A stretch of DNA of 64,000 nucleotides, from contig MIEI01000003.1 of NCBI GenBank assembly GCA_002095305.1, forward strand, positions 1-64,000, given 5' to 3'. This stretch comes from Pantoea brenneri. GTDB lineage: Bacteria; Pseudomonadota; Gammaproteobacteria; Enterobacterales; Enterobacteriaceae. This document shows positions 32,745 to 41,800 of this stretch, piece after piece; positions within the stretch are counted from its first letter, which is position 1, and each line of letters starts with the position of its first letter. The translations under genes were made by a program, and so were the position numbers. A model generated the notes under the pieces. The model saw only the letters and a list, made by a program, of their open reading frames with translations, had not been told where the DNA came from and searched no databases.

Positions 32745-33156
32745 TATGGGTATTGCTGTGTGTGGAGTGATTTATACATTGTTTTATTTAAATTAACACC
32801 ATAAGAAAACTCTGATAACGCGACCGCAGGAATTAATGGTTTCACTCTATGCATGATAAATATTAAATACCTGACAGCAGCGTAATAAATATTTATTAAG
32901 GATTAATGTATATCACCGGCAAAGGATGCGACGGGTGTCTGAAAAAACGGCATGAAATCAGGCATTGCAAGGGAGATTGTGGTGATACTGCCAGGAGTTT
33001 TCCTGGCGACAATGCTTAAGAATAACTGTTGATAGATTGATAAACAGTACAGGTAATCAGCTAAGGGCTTTATGCTTTTTGACGCAATATTTTTGTATTT
33101 TTTTTCATTAACGGCCAGCCTTAAATACAGCAGAAAAAACGCGCTAACTCCTTGAT
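32745..33156. other. AT-rich spacer
   Basis: About 410 AT-rich bases with no gene I can support. It includes a perfect 7-bp hairpin GCCAGGA/TCCTGGC at 32990-33007 without a T tail. Composition fits the acquired character of the adjoining genes. Promoters for the 95-residue ORF may lie near its start, but I could not choose one. Confidence 0.4.
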
Positions 33157-33552
33157 TTACTGAGTCAGCAATTGATTGAGCTTTTCGAGATCTTTGCTAA
33201 CCCATTCAATATCCTGCTTAAATTTTTCTTCTGAGGTTAATGGCTGGCGGTAGACCGTCACCACCACTTCGGCACCCTGTTCGTTAGCGATCACCCGCAT
33301 CGGCATATAAATCTCCTTGCCAAAGCCGGTGTCAATCCAGTGATCCATTACGCCAAACGGATTATGGGGAGTGAAGCGAATCTTCACCGTGCCTTGTGGT
33401 CCTTTGGCGCGCCAGCGATTTCCTTCAGGTTCGAAGGTGCTGCTGGTTAAGCCGGATGCCCATTTTGGAAAGAACTCGGGTTTCCAGATGGTTTCATACA
33501 GATCTAACCAGTGTCGTGGAATCGTCAGGCTCAGAGTACGAGAGGAGAGCAT
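33157..33552 (-). CDS. SRPBCC (START-like) domain protein
   Basis: A 131-residue cytoplasmic protein that looks like the polyketide cyclase/dehydrase SRPBCC fold: a short N-terminal strand (RTLSLTIPRHWLDLYETIWKP), a beta sheet with KIRFTPHNPFGVMDHW, and a long C-terminal helix (KFKQDIEWVSKDLEKLNQLL). Such domains bind hydrophobic ligands; the ligand here is unknown. The ATG at 33552 has GGAGG at 5-base spacing, so the longer frame to 33654 is rejected. It stands alone downstream of the DSD1-type gene. Confidence 0.7.
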   Translation of the reverse strand: MLSSRTLSLTIPRHWLDLYETIWKPEFFPKWASGLTSSTFEPEGNRWRAKGPQGTVKIRFTPHNPFGVMDHWIDTGFGKEIYMPMRVIANEQGAEVVVTVYRQPLTSEEKFKQDIEWVSKDLEKLNQLLTQ

Positions 33553-33692
33553 GTTACCTCCGGCAGGGTAGCGGAAAAGGGCATTAAAGCATGCGGCTAC
33601 GCCAGGTAAAATGTTGCGACGACAGAAGTGTGGGGTGGACAGGGTTTCGTACAAACCGCAGACAACAACGTGGGCTGTTGCCTGCGATGCAA

Positions 33693-34835
33693 TCAGATGA
33701 AATTGCCGCGCGCGGAAACGGCGTGTTGCTCTGCATCACCCTGTTCATGGCGCAGGATAAACGCATCTGATTGCGCCATCACCGCACAGCTGTGGTTCGG
33801 GAAGATGCGCACTAAGCTGCCGACTTCAGGGCGGTGCTGCGGACAGAGCAGAAAACCATGCTCTTCGGATAGTTTGGCGATTTCATAGGTCTTGCCGATT
33901 GCATCAACCGCGATGCCGAACCCGCTGGCGTTGGTGCCGTGAGGGCCTTTATCTGAACTCAGCATTTTCGAGCCGGCATCTATAATCGCGAAATGCTCGT
34001 TTACCGCCACTACCCGGCTGATCACACTCAGCGCCAACTGGTCGACCCGGCTCAGGCCGAGGCGGCAGGCGGTAAGATCGAGCAGTGCATAATTGCCGGG
34101 ACGGATTTCATCAATGCCGGGAGCAACATTAGCTGCCAGCGCAGTGGGGGTGGAACCGACAGAGATCGGACAGTCGGTAAAAACCGCAGCCTGAAGCGTC
34201 GCCTGTAGCTGCTGCATCAACGCCGCCTCCTGGTGGGCAATCTCCGCGATGGCTGCCGGGTTGCCGGCGCCATAGGCGTGGCCGGCATGAGAGATCAGCC
34301 CGGCAAAACGTAATCCTTTCTCTCGCAGCGCCTGTGCAATCACTACGGCCTGATCGGTATGCGGATTAACGCCGATACGATGTAATCCGACGTCAACTTT
34401 GATCGCCACTGACAGGTCGCAGTCGGGTTGCTGTTGCCTGGCATCCGCAATAGCCGCAACGCCCTGTAGCGTATCGGCAATCAGGGTGATTTTCGCCTGA
34501 TGCTGTACCGCCAGGCGCAGTAGTTCTGCCACGCTCTGCGCCTGCACCACCGGATAGGCCAACAGCAGATCACGAATGCCGCCCAGAATAAAACTGACAC
34601 CTTCACTCGGTTTAGAGACCGTTACGCCCCGGGCACCCAATGCCAGCTGACGCCGGGCAATCCAGACGCTTTTGTGGGTTTTGATATGAGGACGAAATGC
34701 GACGCCGGCTGCATCAGCCTTGCGCTGCATCTGTTGCAGGTTCTGCTCCAGACGTGCTGCGTCTACTTCGATGTAAGGTGTCAGGCGGTCATCAATCAGT
34801 GGGCGCTGCCACTGCTCAGCGGTATTGATATCCAT
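33693..34835 (-). CDS. DSD1-type PLP-dependent enzyme (D-serine dehydratase/D-threonine aldolase-like)
   Basis: A fold-type III (alanine-racemase-like) PLP enzyme of about 380 residues. The PLP lysine is in RPHIKTHKS near residue 57, a common motif in D-threonine aldolases and eukaryotic-type D-serine dehydratases. The C-terminal metal site appears as FPNHSC near residue 350 (His and Cys ligands of the DSD1 zinc). Members cleave D-3-hydroxyamino acids to glycine plus aldehyde or dehydrate D-serine; which applies here cannot be said. Start ATG 34835, weak ribosome site. Stands alone. Confidence 0.75.
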   Translation of the reverse strand: MDINTAEQWQRPLIDDRLTPYIEVDAARLEQNLQQMQRKADAAGVAFRPHIKTHKSVWIARRQLALGARGVTVSKPSEGVSFILGGIRDLLLAYPVVQAQSVAELLRLAVQHQAKITLIADTLQGVAAIADARQQQPDCDLSVAIKVDVGLHRIGVNPHTDQAVVIAQALREKGLRFAGLISHAGHAYGAGNPAAIAEIAHQEAALMQQLQATLQAAVFTDCPISVGSTPTALAANVAPGIDEIRPGNYALLDLTACRLGLSRVDQLALSVISRVVAVNEHFAIIDAGSKMLSSDKGPHGTNASGFGIAVDAIGKTYEIAKLSEEHGFLLCPQHRPEVGSLVRIFPNHSCAVMAQSDAFILRHEQGDAEQHAVSARGNFI

Positions 34836-34992
34836 ATGATATTTCAACTCTGGCTTGCGGGTGAGTATTCATCATTCCTCAAATAGAGGTCTGATGCCAG
34901 CGCGTCATTCAAAGCTAAGAGCGTGGGAGTCATGCAGTGAGACGCGGGAGAAAAGGGAGCGGTGAGCGGAGGTTGGCTGCGAGATAAAACAA

Positions 34993-35016
34993 CAAAGCAG
35001 GCGCGGGGCCTGCTTT
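34993..35016 (-). terminator. Terminator after lpxP
   Basis: Minus-strand stem AAAGCAGG/CCTGCTTT with a seven-base loop, then a T-rich tract (GTTGTTTT). It lies 11 bases past the lpxP stop. Confidence 0.75.
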
Positions 35017-35026
35017 GGGATCGGAC

Positions 35027-35950
35027 TCAGACGTAGAGTGATGCTTCACCCGGCGGACGGGTTTTAAAGCGGCGATGCAGCCAGAGGTACTGTTCTGGTG
35101 CGCGCAGAATCTGGTTTTCGATCACCTTATTCATATAGGCAGCCGCAGCCGACTCGTCGGTGTGAGGATAATTTTCCAGCATCGGTTCGATAATCAAATG
35201 GTAGCCATCGTTACCAGGATTACGGATCAGCATAATCGGCACCATTGCCGGTTTAGCCAGACGCGATAACACGAAGGTGCCGTTGGTGGTTGCAGCTTTC
35301 TCCACGGCAAACAGCGGAGCGAAGGTGCTGCCTTTCGGGCCGTAGTCCTGATCGGGCGCAAACCACACTGATTCACCCTGCTTCAGCGCATGCACCATAC
35401 CGCGCAGGTCGCGGCGATCGATCATCGCTTTATTAGAGCGCATCCGGCCTTTGGTCTGAACATACTCCATCGCCAGATTATTGTGTGGACGATACATCGC
35501 CATCATTGGCTGACACAGACCACTGATGCGACCGCCCAGTTCCAGCGACATAAAATGCACGCCAATCAGCATCACGCCACGCTTTTCATTCTGCGCAGAG
35601 TGTAAATTTGCCAGACCGGAGACGGTAAACAGGCGTTTGACCGCGCGATCGGACCAGAACCAGGCAATGCCGGTTTCGGCCAGCGCCATGCCCAGTGAAG
35701 CAAAGTTGCCCGCGATCATTCGCTCGGTTTTCTCTTCACTGATACCGGGGAAGCAGAGTTCGATGTTGCGACGGGTAATGCGCTCGCGGCGCTGCAGGAA
35801 ATGACGGGAAATTTTACCGGCACCGGCACCAAGGCGCATAAGAACAGGGTAAGGAAGCTGAACCAGCAGCCAGAGTATTCCCAGGCCGAACCAGGTAAAC
35901 CAATAACGCGGATGCAGCAGCGAACTGCTAAATTTTCCGGTGTTTTTCAT
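35027..35950 (-). CDS. lpxP: Palmitoleoyl acyltransferase LpxP (lipid A biosynthesis)
   Basis: LpxP adds palmitoleate in place of laurate to Kdo2-lipid IVA at low temperature, keeping the outer membrane fluid. One N-terminal membrane anchor (about 15-40) is followed by the catalytic HX4E motif in GVHFMSLELGG. YRPHNN, GRMRSNKAMI and WFAPDQDYG follow the LpxP rather than LpxL pattern. 307 residues (306 in E. coli). The 400-base upstream region may hold cold or envelope-stress control, but no sigma-E promoter was identified. Confidence 0.88.
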   Translation of the reverse strand: MKNTGKFSSSLLHPRYWFTWFGLGILWLLVQLPYPVLMRLGAGAGKISRHFLQRRERITRRNIELCFPGISEEKTERMIAGNFASLGMALAETGIAWFWSDRAVKRLFTVSGLANLHSAQNEKRGVMLIGVHFMSLELGGRISGLCQPMMAMYRPHNNLAMEYVQTKGRMRSNKAMIDRRDLRGMVHALKQGESVWFAPDQDYGPKGSTFAPLFAVEKAATTNGTFVLSRLAKPAMVPIMLIRNPGNDGYHLIIEPMLENYPHTDESAAAAYMNKVIENQILRAPEQYLWLHRRFKTRPPGEASLYV

Positions 35951-36337
35951 TACTAACCTTCATGAGATAAATGGATGTATCGCATAAAGAACACTTCCAT
36001 AAGTCTCCAGGCGGTACAGCTGTACTGATTTCGACCAACACTTTATCAAAAAGTGCCTTGAAAGACAGGTAATACCAGGAATCTACAGGATTGACCTGTT
36101 TCATGGATCGACGGGAAAAGGGGCTAAAAAAAGAGGTTTTAGGAAAAATAATAATTGAATTCAGCCAGTTAATCGAAACGTAGATAAAAATTTTTCCATG
36201 AATTTTTGGGCTGGCAGAACAGTCTGGAAATTATTATTTATCTAACTTTACGTAATTATTACGCGGATAGCGCCGAAAAAGTGACCAGCAGGCAAAAAGG
36301 CGTTATCGGCTTTTGAGGCAGATCGCTTAAAGGAAAC
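35951..36337. other. Spacer upstream of lpxP
   Basis: About 390 bases between lpxP and the yicC terminator, both on the minus strand. AT-rich in the middle (36120-36270). I found no credible ORF, sRNA or well-matched promoter. lpxP control elements should be here. Confidence 0.4.
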
Positions 36338-36359
36338 AAAGCGCCCCGGCGGGCGCTTT
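36338..36359 (-). terminator. Terminator after yicC
   Basis: Nine-bp perfect stem AAAGCGCCC/GGGCGCTTT with a four-base loop, followed on the minus strand by GTTTCC. The T run is short, so strength is moderate. Confidence 0.65.
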
Positions 36360-36372
36360 GATAAGGGAAACG

Positions 36373-37236
36373 TTACTCGATATTCTGGATCTGTTCGCGC
36401 ATCTGCTCAATCAGCACCTTCAGCTCAATCGCGGAGGTCGTGATTTCTGCATTGATAGACTTCGATGCCAGCGTATTCGACTCGCGATTAAACTCCTGCA
36501 TCATGAAGTCCAGACGACGGCCAACTGCCTCTTTCTTCTTCAGAATGTTATAGGTCTCTTTAACGTGAGCATCCAGCCGGTCCAGCTCTTCGGAGACATC
36601 AACACGCTGTGCCATCATCACCAGTTCCTGCTCAAGGCGATTATTTTCCAGCTGCACTTCGGCATCTTCCAGCTTGGCGACCAGCCGTTCACGCTGCCAT
36701 TTGATCACTTCAGGCATCTGCGCGCGGACTTTGCTGACTTCCTGTGAGACGCCTTCCAGACGCTGCTCAATCATCGCTTTCAGTGCGGTACCTTCGCTTT
36801 CGCGTGCCGCAATGAAATCATCCAGCGCGCCGTCCAGCGCCTGCAACAACTGCTGGTTGATCACGTCCAGGTCCTGCTCCTGAGCAGACATCACACCCGG
36901 CCAGCGCAGAATATCCAGCGGATTAATCGCGCCTTCATCGCTTTGCATCTTCACCCAGTTAGCGGCCTGCACCAGCTGTTTCGCCAGCGCTTCGTTCAGC
37001 ATCAGTTCGCCCTGAGCACTGGGATCGGCATCATAACGCAGGTTGCACTCAATCTTGCCGCGCGTCAGACGCTGGCGAATGCGCTCGCGGATCACCGGCT
37101 CCAGTCCGCGGAACTGCTCCGGCAGACGGATATAGGTTTCCAGATAACGTTGGTTCACGGAACGCAGCTCCCAGGCGGCGCTGCCCCATTCGCCTTTAGC
37201 TTCGCGGCGGGCATAAGCGGTCATACTGCGGATCAT
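36373..37236 (-). CDS. yicC: YicC family endoribonuclease
   Basis: YicC is a hexameric endoribonuclease family protein linked in E. coli to RyhB decay together with PNPase. It has an N-terminal YicC domain starting with MIRSMTAYARREAKGEWG and a C-terminal DUF1732 with DRLDAHVKETYNIL and GRRLDFMMQEFNRESNTL. Length is 287 residues as in E. coli. It is divergent from the DUF3574 gene. E. coli has rph next to yicC; here two genes lie between. Confidence 0.93.
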   Translation of the reverse strand: MIRSMTAYARREAKGEWGSAAWELRSVNQRYLETYIRLPEQFRGLEPVIRERIRQRLTRGKIECNLRYDADPSAQGELMLNEALAKQLVQAANWVKMQSDEGAINPLDILRWPGVMSAQEQDLDVINQQLLQALDGALDDFIAARESEGTALKAMIEQRLEGVSQEVSKVRAQMPEVIKWQRERLVAKLEDAEVQLENNRLEQELVMMAQRVDVSEELDRLDAHVKETYNILKKKEAVGRRLDFMMQEFNRESNTLASKSINAEITTSAIELKVLIEQMREQIQNIE

Positions 37237-37393
37237 AAGCGGTACTCATTTTCGGAAAGATGAGGGGAAGTATAGCGAGGGCAGCCACGGCATAACAGGC
37301 ATAAGCGTCTCACGGCGAAATAACGAATCATTTCCGCTTTATACCACAGGCACTTATGATGATGGCTGGCCGACTATGTGAGGATGCCGATCT

Positions 37394-37819
37394 ATGTTTC
37401 GCGTTATTGCTGTTCCCGTTGCGCTGGCTCTGATGCTGGCGGGTTGTCAGGCTCCCCCTTTACCGCCAACTAAACCCCAGCCGATTTGCGCCGGCGGTGA
37501 CGTCATGATGCAGACCACGCTGTGGTTTGGTCTGAGCAAGCCACAGGGGGGAACGGTGAGTTCACTTGAGTGGATGAACTTCGTGGATAACGAGGTAACA
37601 CCACGCTTCAGAGCGGGGTTATCGGTATATGACGCCAGGGGACAGTGGCTGGGCGACAATGGCCAGCTGGCGCGCGAAAACAGCAAAGCGCTGATGCTGA
37701 TCCACGGCTTTGATTCGACTGCGAATGCCAATATTGAAGCGCTACGCACCCTGTATAAAAAGCGCTTTGGTCAGGAGTCGGTGATGCGGGTTGATGCACC
37801 CGTCTGTGTCGGGTTCTGA
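37394..37819 (+). CDS. DUF3574 lipoprotein
   Basis: A 141-residue likely lipoprotein: hydrophobic N-terminus then the lipobox LAGC with the acylated Cys at residue 18. The mature part includes TTLWFGLSKPQGG, WMNFVDNEVTPRF and SVYDARGQWL, typical of DUF3574 domain proteins as I recall. Residue after Cys is Gln, so outer-membrane sorting is likely. Function unknown. Convergent with the nucleoside transporter gene; promoter presumably shared as a divergent region with yicC. Confidence 0.8.
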   Translation: MFRVIAVPVALALMLAGCQAPPLPPTKPQPICAGGDVMMQTTLWFGLSKPQGGTVSSLEWMNFVDNEVTPRFRAGLSVYDARGQWLGDNGQLARENSKALMLIHGFDSTANANIEALRTLYKKRFGQESVMRVDAPVCVGF

Positions 37820-37826
37820 GGCGGGA

Positions 37827-37850
37827 AACGGCGGCAGACTTGCCGCCGTT
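37827..37850. terminator. Bidirectional hairpin between DUF3574 gene and nucleoside transporter gene
   Basis: Ten-bp perfect stem AACGGCGGCA/TGCCGCCGTT with a four-base loop sits between two convergent genes. Only short T tracts flank it (best on the minus strand). Confidence 0.6.
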
Positions 37851-37855
37851 GGCTA

Positions 37856-39040
37856 TCAGATAAACAGACCGGCAAAGGCGGCCGACAGCAGGCTCACCAG
37901 TGTCGAGCCGTACACCAGTTTCCAGCCAAAACGTGAGACCACGTTGCCCTGCTGCTCGTTCAGTCCCTTGATCGCACCCGCTACAATGCCAATAGAGGCG
38001 AAGTTAGCGAACGAGACCAGAAACACCGACAGAATACCCAGTCCGCGTGCGCTCATGCCTGACGCGACTTTTTGCAGTTCAATCATCGCCACAAACTCAT
38101 TCGCCACCAGCTTGGTCGCCATAATACTGGCCGCCTGCAGTGCATCGGCAGTCGGAATGCCAATCAGCCAGGCAAATGGATAAAACAGGTAGCCGAGCAA
38201 CTGCTGGAAGCTGTAACCGAACACGGCGGCAAACAGCGCATTCACGGCCGCGATCAGCGCAATAAAGCCGATCAGCATTGCCAGAATAATCATCGCCACT
38301 TTAAAGCCAGCCAGAATGTATTCACCCAGCATCTCAAAGAAGCTTTGATCTTCATGCAGTTTATCGAGAGCGATGGGCTGCTGATCCTGGCTCTTCATCG
38401 GGTTAATGATCGACAGGATAATGAAGGTGCTGAACATATTAAGCAGCAGCGCCGCGACCACATATTTGGCTTCGATCATCGACATATAAGCGCCAACAAT
38501 CGACAGCGAGACGGTGGACATAGCGGTCGCCGCCATGGTGTAAAGCCGGCGCGGCGGAATATCGCCCAGAATACCTTTATACGCGATGAAGTTTTCCGAC
38601 TGGCCGAGGATCAGCGTGCTGACGGCGTTAAAGGACTCCAGCTTACCCATGCCGTTAATTTTCGACAGCAGGGTCCCGACAAACCGAATCAGCAGCGGCA
38701 GGATGCGCCAGTGCTGCAATATGCCGATTAAGGCCGAAATAAACACAATCGGGCAGAGGACGCCGAGAAAAATAAATGCCAGCCCCTGTTTGCTCATCCC
38801 GCCAAAGACGAATTCTGTGCCCTGTGCGGCAAAGCCGAGCAGTGTTTCAAAGAAGCCCGCCACCGATCCGACCAGCGCCAGGCCACTGGCTGAATGAAGA
38901 AAGAACCAGCCGAGTGCGGCTTCTGCCACAATCAGCTGAACGATATAGCGCAGGCGAATCTGTTTACGGTCATGACTGACCAGCAGCGCAAGGGCAAAGA
39001 TCACCCCCAGCGCCAGCAGGAAATGAAGAATGGCGGCCAT
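37856..39040 (-). CDS. Concentrative nucleoside transporter, NupC/NupX family
   Basis: A 394-residue inner-membrane proton-nucleoside symporter of the CNT family. Family motifs [37 protein letters not shown] and [15 protein letters not shown] are intact. It is close to E. coli NupC (400 residues) along its whole length, but NupX and PsuT are paralogues, so the exact name is not fixed. The gene is not present here in E. coli, whose rph adjoins yicC. Divergent from rph. Confidence 0.88.
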   Translation of the reverse strand: MAAILHFLLALGVIFALALLVSHDRKQIRLRYIVQLIVAEAALGWFFLHSASGLALVGSVAGFFETLLGFAAQGTEFVFGGMSKQGLAFIFLGVLCPIVFISALIGILQHWRILPLLIRFVGTLLSKINGMGKLESFNAVSTLILGQSENFIAYKGILGDIPPRRLYTMAATAMSTVSLSIVGAYMSMIEAKYVVAALLLNMFSTFIILSIINPMKSQDQQPIALDKLHEDQSFFEMLGEYILAGFKVAMIILAMLIGFIALIAAVNALFAAVFGYSFQQLLGYLFYPFAWLIGIPTADALQAASIMATKLVANEFVAMIELQKVASGMSARGLGILSVFLVSFANFASIGIVAGAIKGLNEQQGNVVSRFGWKLVYGSTLVSLLSAAFAGLFI

Positions 39041-39125
39041 AATTTATTTAATCAGAGAGAAAGGAACGCGCATTTAGCCACAGTCAGCCGGGAATTTCAT
39101 CTGATGATGCGGCGGACCAGCGCAA

Positions 39126-39154
39126 GAGACAGCGGGCAAGGAAGTCCGTATAAT
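39126..39154 (+). promoter_or_regulatory. Probable rph-pyrE promoter
   Basis: GAGACA at 39126-39131 and a perfect TATAAT at 39149-39154 are separated by 17 bases. This predicts a leader of about 28 nt before rph. Confidence 0.6.
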
Positions 39155-39188
39155 GCGCAGCCAATCATTAGCAAGCCGGAGATTACCC

Positions 39189-39905
39189 ATGCGTCCAGCA
39201 GGCCGTAGCGCACAACAGGTGCGTCCAGTCACATTGACCCGCAATTACACCAAACACGCAGAGGGTTCCGTTCTGGTGGAATTCGGTGAAACCAAAGTGC
39301 TCTGCACTGCCTCCGTAGACGAAGGGGTTCCGCGTTTCCTTAAAGGCCAGGGCCAGGGCTGGATTACCGCCGAATATGGCATGCTACCGCGTTCAACCCA
39401 CAGCCGCATGGCGCGTGAAGCCGCAAAAGGCAAGCAGGGCGGACGTACGCTGGAGATTCAGCGTCTGATCGCCCGTTCACTGCGCGCCGCGGTGGATTTG
39501 AAAGCGCTGGGTGAATTTACCATTACGCTCGACTGTGACGTGATCCAGGCCGATGGCGGCACGCGCACCGCATCAATCACCGGAGCCTGCGTGGCGCTGG
39601 CCGATGCGCTGAACAAGCTGGTCGCCAGCGGCAAGCTGAAAGCTAACCCGATGAAAGGGATGGTGGCGGCAATTTCGGTCGGCATCGTTAAGGGCGAAGC
39701 GCTGTGCGATCTGGAATACGTTGAAGACTCTGCAGCAGAAACCGACATGAACGTGGTGATGATGGAAGATGGCCGCATGATCGAGGTGCAGGGCACTGCC
39801 GAAGGCGAGCCGTTCAGCCATGAAGAGCTGCTGACGCTACTGGCGCTGGCACGCGGCGGAATTGAAGAGTTAATTCAGGCGCAGAAAGCAGCGCTGGAAA
39901 ATTGA
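39189..39905 (+). CDS. rph: Ribonuclease PH
   Basis: RNase PH is a phosphate-dependent 3'-5' exonuclease that trims tRNA precursors. [21 protein letters not shown] at the start and [19 protein letters not shown] are conserved. The start is the ATG at 39189, with CCGGAGA upstream, giving 238 residues. Unlike laboratory E. coli K-12, which carries a frameshift near the end of rph, this copy is intact to its C-terminus. It precedes pyrE and its translation should govern pyrE attenuation. Confidence 0.94.
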   Translation: MRPAGRSAQQVRPVTLTRNYTKHAEGSVLVEFGETKVLCTASVDEGVPRFLKGQGQGWITAEYGMLPRSTHSRMAREAAKGKQGGRTLEIQRLIARSLRAAVDLKALGEFTITLDCDVIQADGGTRTASITGACVALADALNKLVASGKLKANPMKGMVAAISVGIVKGEALCDLEYVEDSAAETDMNVVMMEDGRMIEVQGTAEGEPFSHEELLTLLALARGGIEELIQAQKAALEN

Positions 39906-39912
39906 TGTAACA

Positions 39913-39938
39913 GGCGACCTCAGAGTCGCCTTTTCTTT
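39913..39938 (+). terminator. pyrE attenuator
   Basis: Stem GGCGAC/GTCGCC with a six-base loop and TTTTCTTT, 8 bases past the rph stop and 17 before pyrE. In E. coli ribosomes translating rph close to RNA polymerase prevent this hairpin when UTP is low, raising pyrE expression. The short stop-to-hairpin distance fits that model. Confidence 0.8.
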
Positions 39939-39954
39939 ATTTGAGGAGTGAGAA

Positions 39955-40595
39955 ATGAAAGCCTGGCAGCGTCAGTTTATTGACTTCGCCCTGAACAAGC
40001 AGGTGCTGAAGTTCGGTGAGTTCACTTTAAAGTCCGGGCGTAAAAGCCCCTATTTCTTTAACGCCGGTCTGTTTAACAGCGGACGGGATTTAGCGCTGCT
40101 GGGACGCTTCTACGCGCAGGCACTGGTGGATGGCGGCGTCGATTTCGACCTGTTGTTCGGTCCGGCCTACAAAGGTATTCCGATTGCGACCACCACTGCG
40201 GTCGCACTCGCCGATCACCACGACCGCGATGTGCCTTACTGCTTTAACCGTAAAGAGGCCAAAGATCACGGCGAAGGCGGATTACTGGTTGGCAGTCCCC
40301 TGCAGGGCAAAGTGATGCTGGTGGATGATGTGATCACCGCGGGTACCGCGATTCGTGAGTCGATGGATATCATCGGTGCGCACAACGCGACGCTGGCTGG
40401 CGTGCTGGTTTCGCTTGATCGCCAGGAGCGTGGACGGGGTGACATGTCGGCGATTCAGGAAGTGGAACGTGATTATCGTTGCACCGTGACCGCAATCATT
40501 ACGCTGGCTGATCTGATTGTGTGGCTGGAAGAGAAGCCTGAGATGGCGGATCATTTAGCCCAGGTGCGGGCGTATCAAAAAGCTACGGCATTTAA
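39955..40595 (+). CDS. pyrE: Orotate phosphoribosyltransferase (frameshifted near the C-terminus)
   Basis: PyrE joins orotate and PRPP to give OMP in pyrimidine synthesis. The PRPP-binding motif [13 protein letters not shown] lies near residues 120-132. The frame shifts at 40577-40581, where five A residues stand for an expected six. As read, translation runs 254 residues across the terminator and into slmA. With one more A the protein ends YQKSYGI and stops at 40593-40595 after 213 residues, exactly the E. coli length. GAGGAG precedes the ATG. Likely sequencing error. Confidence 0.93.
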
Positions 40596-40601
40596 ACAGA
40601 A

Positions 40602-40620
40602 GGCGGGCGTGATGCCCGCC
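40602..40620. terminator. Bidirectional terminator between pyrE and slmA
   Basis: Seven-bp stem GGCGGGC/GCCCGCC with a five-base loop, six bases past the restored pyrE stop and six bases before the slmA stop. The frameshifted pyrE frame would read through it, which supports the repaired reading. Confidence 0.7.
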
Positions 40621-40626
40621 TTCCCG

Positions 40627-41223
40627 TTATACCATCTGGGCAGCAATCAGCGGCCAGCGAGCTTCAAAGTCTGCGGTCGGACTAAAGCGAAACTCCGAGC
40701 GGACATAACGCGACAGTAAACCTTCACAAAACGCCAGTAGCTGGCTCGCCAGCAGCGTCTCATCAGACTGAAAGCCTTCACCCTCACGCATTTTGCGCTC
40801 ACGCATCACCTGGCGCAGCTGCACTTCAATCCGCTCAAACAGTTGATTGATGCGCCCCTGCAGGCGATCCTGCTCAAACATCAGCGCATGACCGGTCAGA
40901 ATACGCGTCAGCCCCGGATTACGCTCACCAAATCCCAGAATCAATTGCACGATCAGACGCAGGCGCGTCATGGTCTCTTTCTCATCTTTCAGGATCAGAT
41001 TGATGCGGGTAATCAGACTGTCTTCGATAAACTCAATCAGGCTGTCGAACATCCGTGTCTTACTGGGGAAGTGACGATAGAGCGCCGCTTCTGACACGCC
41101 GACCGTGGCTGCCAGTTTGGCAGTGGTAATCCGTTGACTGCCATCACCCGACTCCAGCATTTGCGCCAGCGCCTGCAAAATCTCTTCGCGACGATTTCGC
41201 TTCGCGACTTTTTTTTCTGCCAT
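40627..41223 (-). CDS. slmA: Nucleoid occlusion factor SlmA
   Basis: SlmA is a TetR-type DNA-binding protein that blocks FtsZ assembly over the nucleoid. The N-terminal helix-turn-helix (about 10-55) includes [13 protein letters not shown] and [23 protein letters not shown]. The product is 198 residues, as in E. coli. It lies on the minus strand after dut, as in E. coli, with about 120 bases between. Confidence 0.96.
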   Translation of the reverse strand: MAEKKVAKRNRREEILQALAQMLESGDGSQRITTAKLAATVGVSEAALYRHFPSKTRMFDSLIEFIEDSLITRINLILKDEKETMTRLRLIVQLILGFGERNPGLTRILTGHALMFEQDRLQGRINQLFERIEVQLRQVMRERKMREGEGFQSDETLLASQLLAFCEGLLSRYVRSEFRFSPTADFEARWPLIAAQMV

Positions 41224-41341
41224 GACCTAAAAGACCCCTGAAATTCACCTTAAACAGGCAACACCTACGCATCTGCCACAAGCACACGTCTCATGGCGAT
41301 GAGAAAAAATAATTGGCGTAAGTGAAAGTCGGTAGCGTTGG

Positions 41342-41800
41342 TTATTGACGGCCTGAGTGACCGAAGCCGCCTTCGCCGCGCAAGCTGGCGTCGAAGTCTT
41401 CCACCAGATTAAACTCGGCCTGCACCACCGGGACAAAAACCAGCTGTGCCATGCGGTCGCCCGGCTGCAGCGAGAAGCTTTCCTGGCCACGGTTCCATAC
41501 TGATACCATCAACTGTCCCTGATAGTCGGAGTCGATCAGTCCCACCAGATTACCCAGCACGATGCCGTGTTTATGGCCGAGGCCCGAGCGCGGCAGGATG
41601 ACCGCAGCCAGATCAGGATCGGCAATGTGAATCGCCAGGCCGGTCGGAACCAGCGTGGTAGTGCCTGGTGCGATGTCGAGAACATCGTCGATGCAGGCGC
41701 GTAAATCTAACCCAGCGGAACCCGAGGTGGCGTAGGTCGGCAGCGGAAATTCTTTACCGACGCGCGCATCAAGGATTTTAACGTCTATTTTTTTCATCAT
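41342..41800 (-). CDS. dut: dUTP diphosphatase
   Basis: Dut hydrolyses dUTP to dUMP, limiting uracil in DNA. All five motifs are visible, including [19 protein letters not shown] and the C-terminal GEGGFGHSG arm. Tandem ATGs occur at 41800 and 41797; the first gives 152 residues. The start lies inside the end of coaBC by 23 bases, in another frame, so expression is probably coupled to coaBC. Confidence 0.96.
   Translation of the reverse strand: MMKKIDVKILDARVGKEFPLPTYATSGSAGLDLRACIDDVLDIAPGTTTLVPTGLAIHIADPDLAAVILPRSGLGHKHGIVLGNLVGLIDSDYQGQLMVSVWNRGQESFSLQPGDRMAQLVFVPVVQAEFNLVEDFDASLRGEGGFGHSGRQ

Noticed and set aside
40596-40719. C-terminal extension of PyrE to 254 residues
   Set aside because: Explained by a missing A; crosses a terminator and overlaps slmA.
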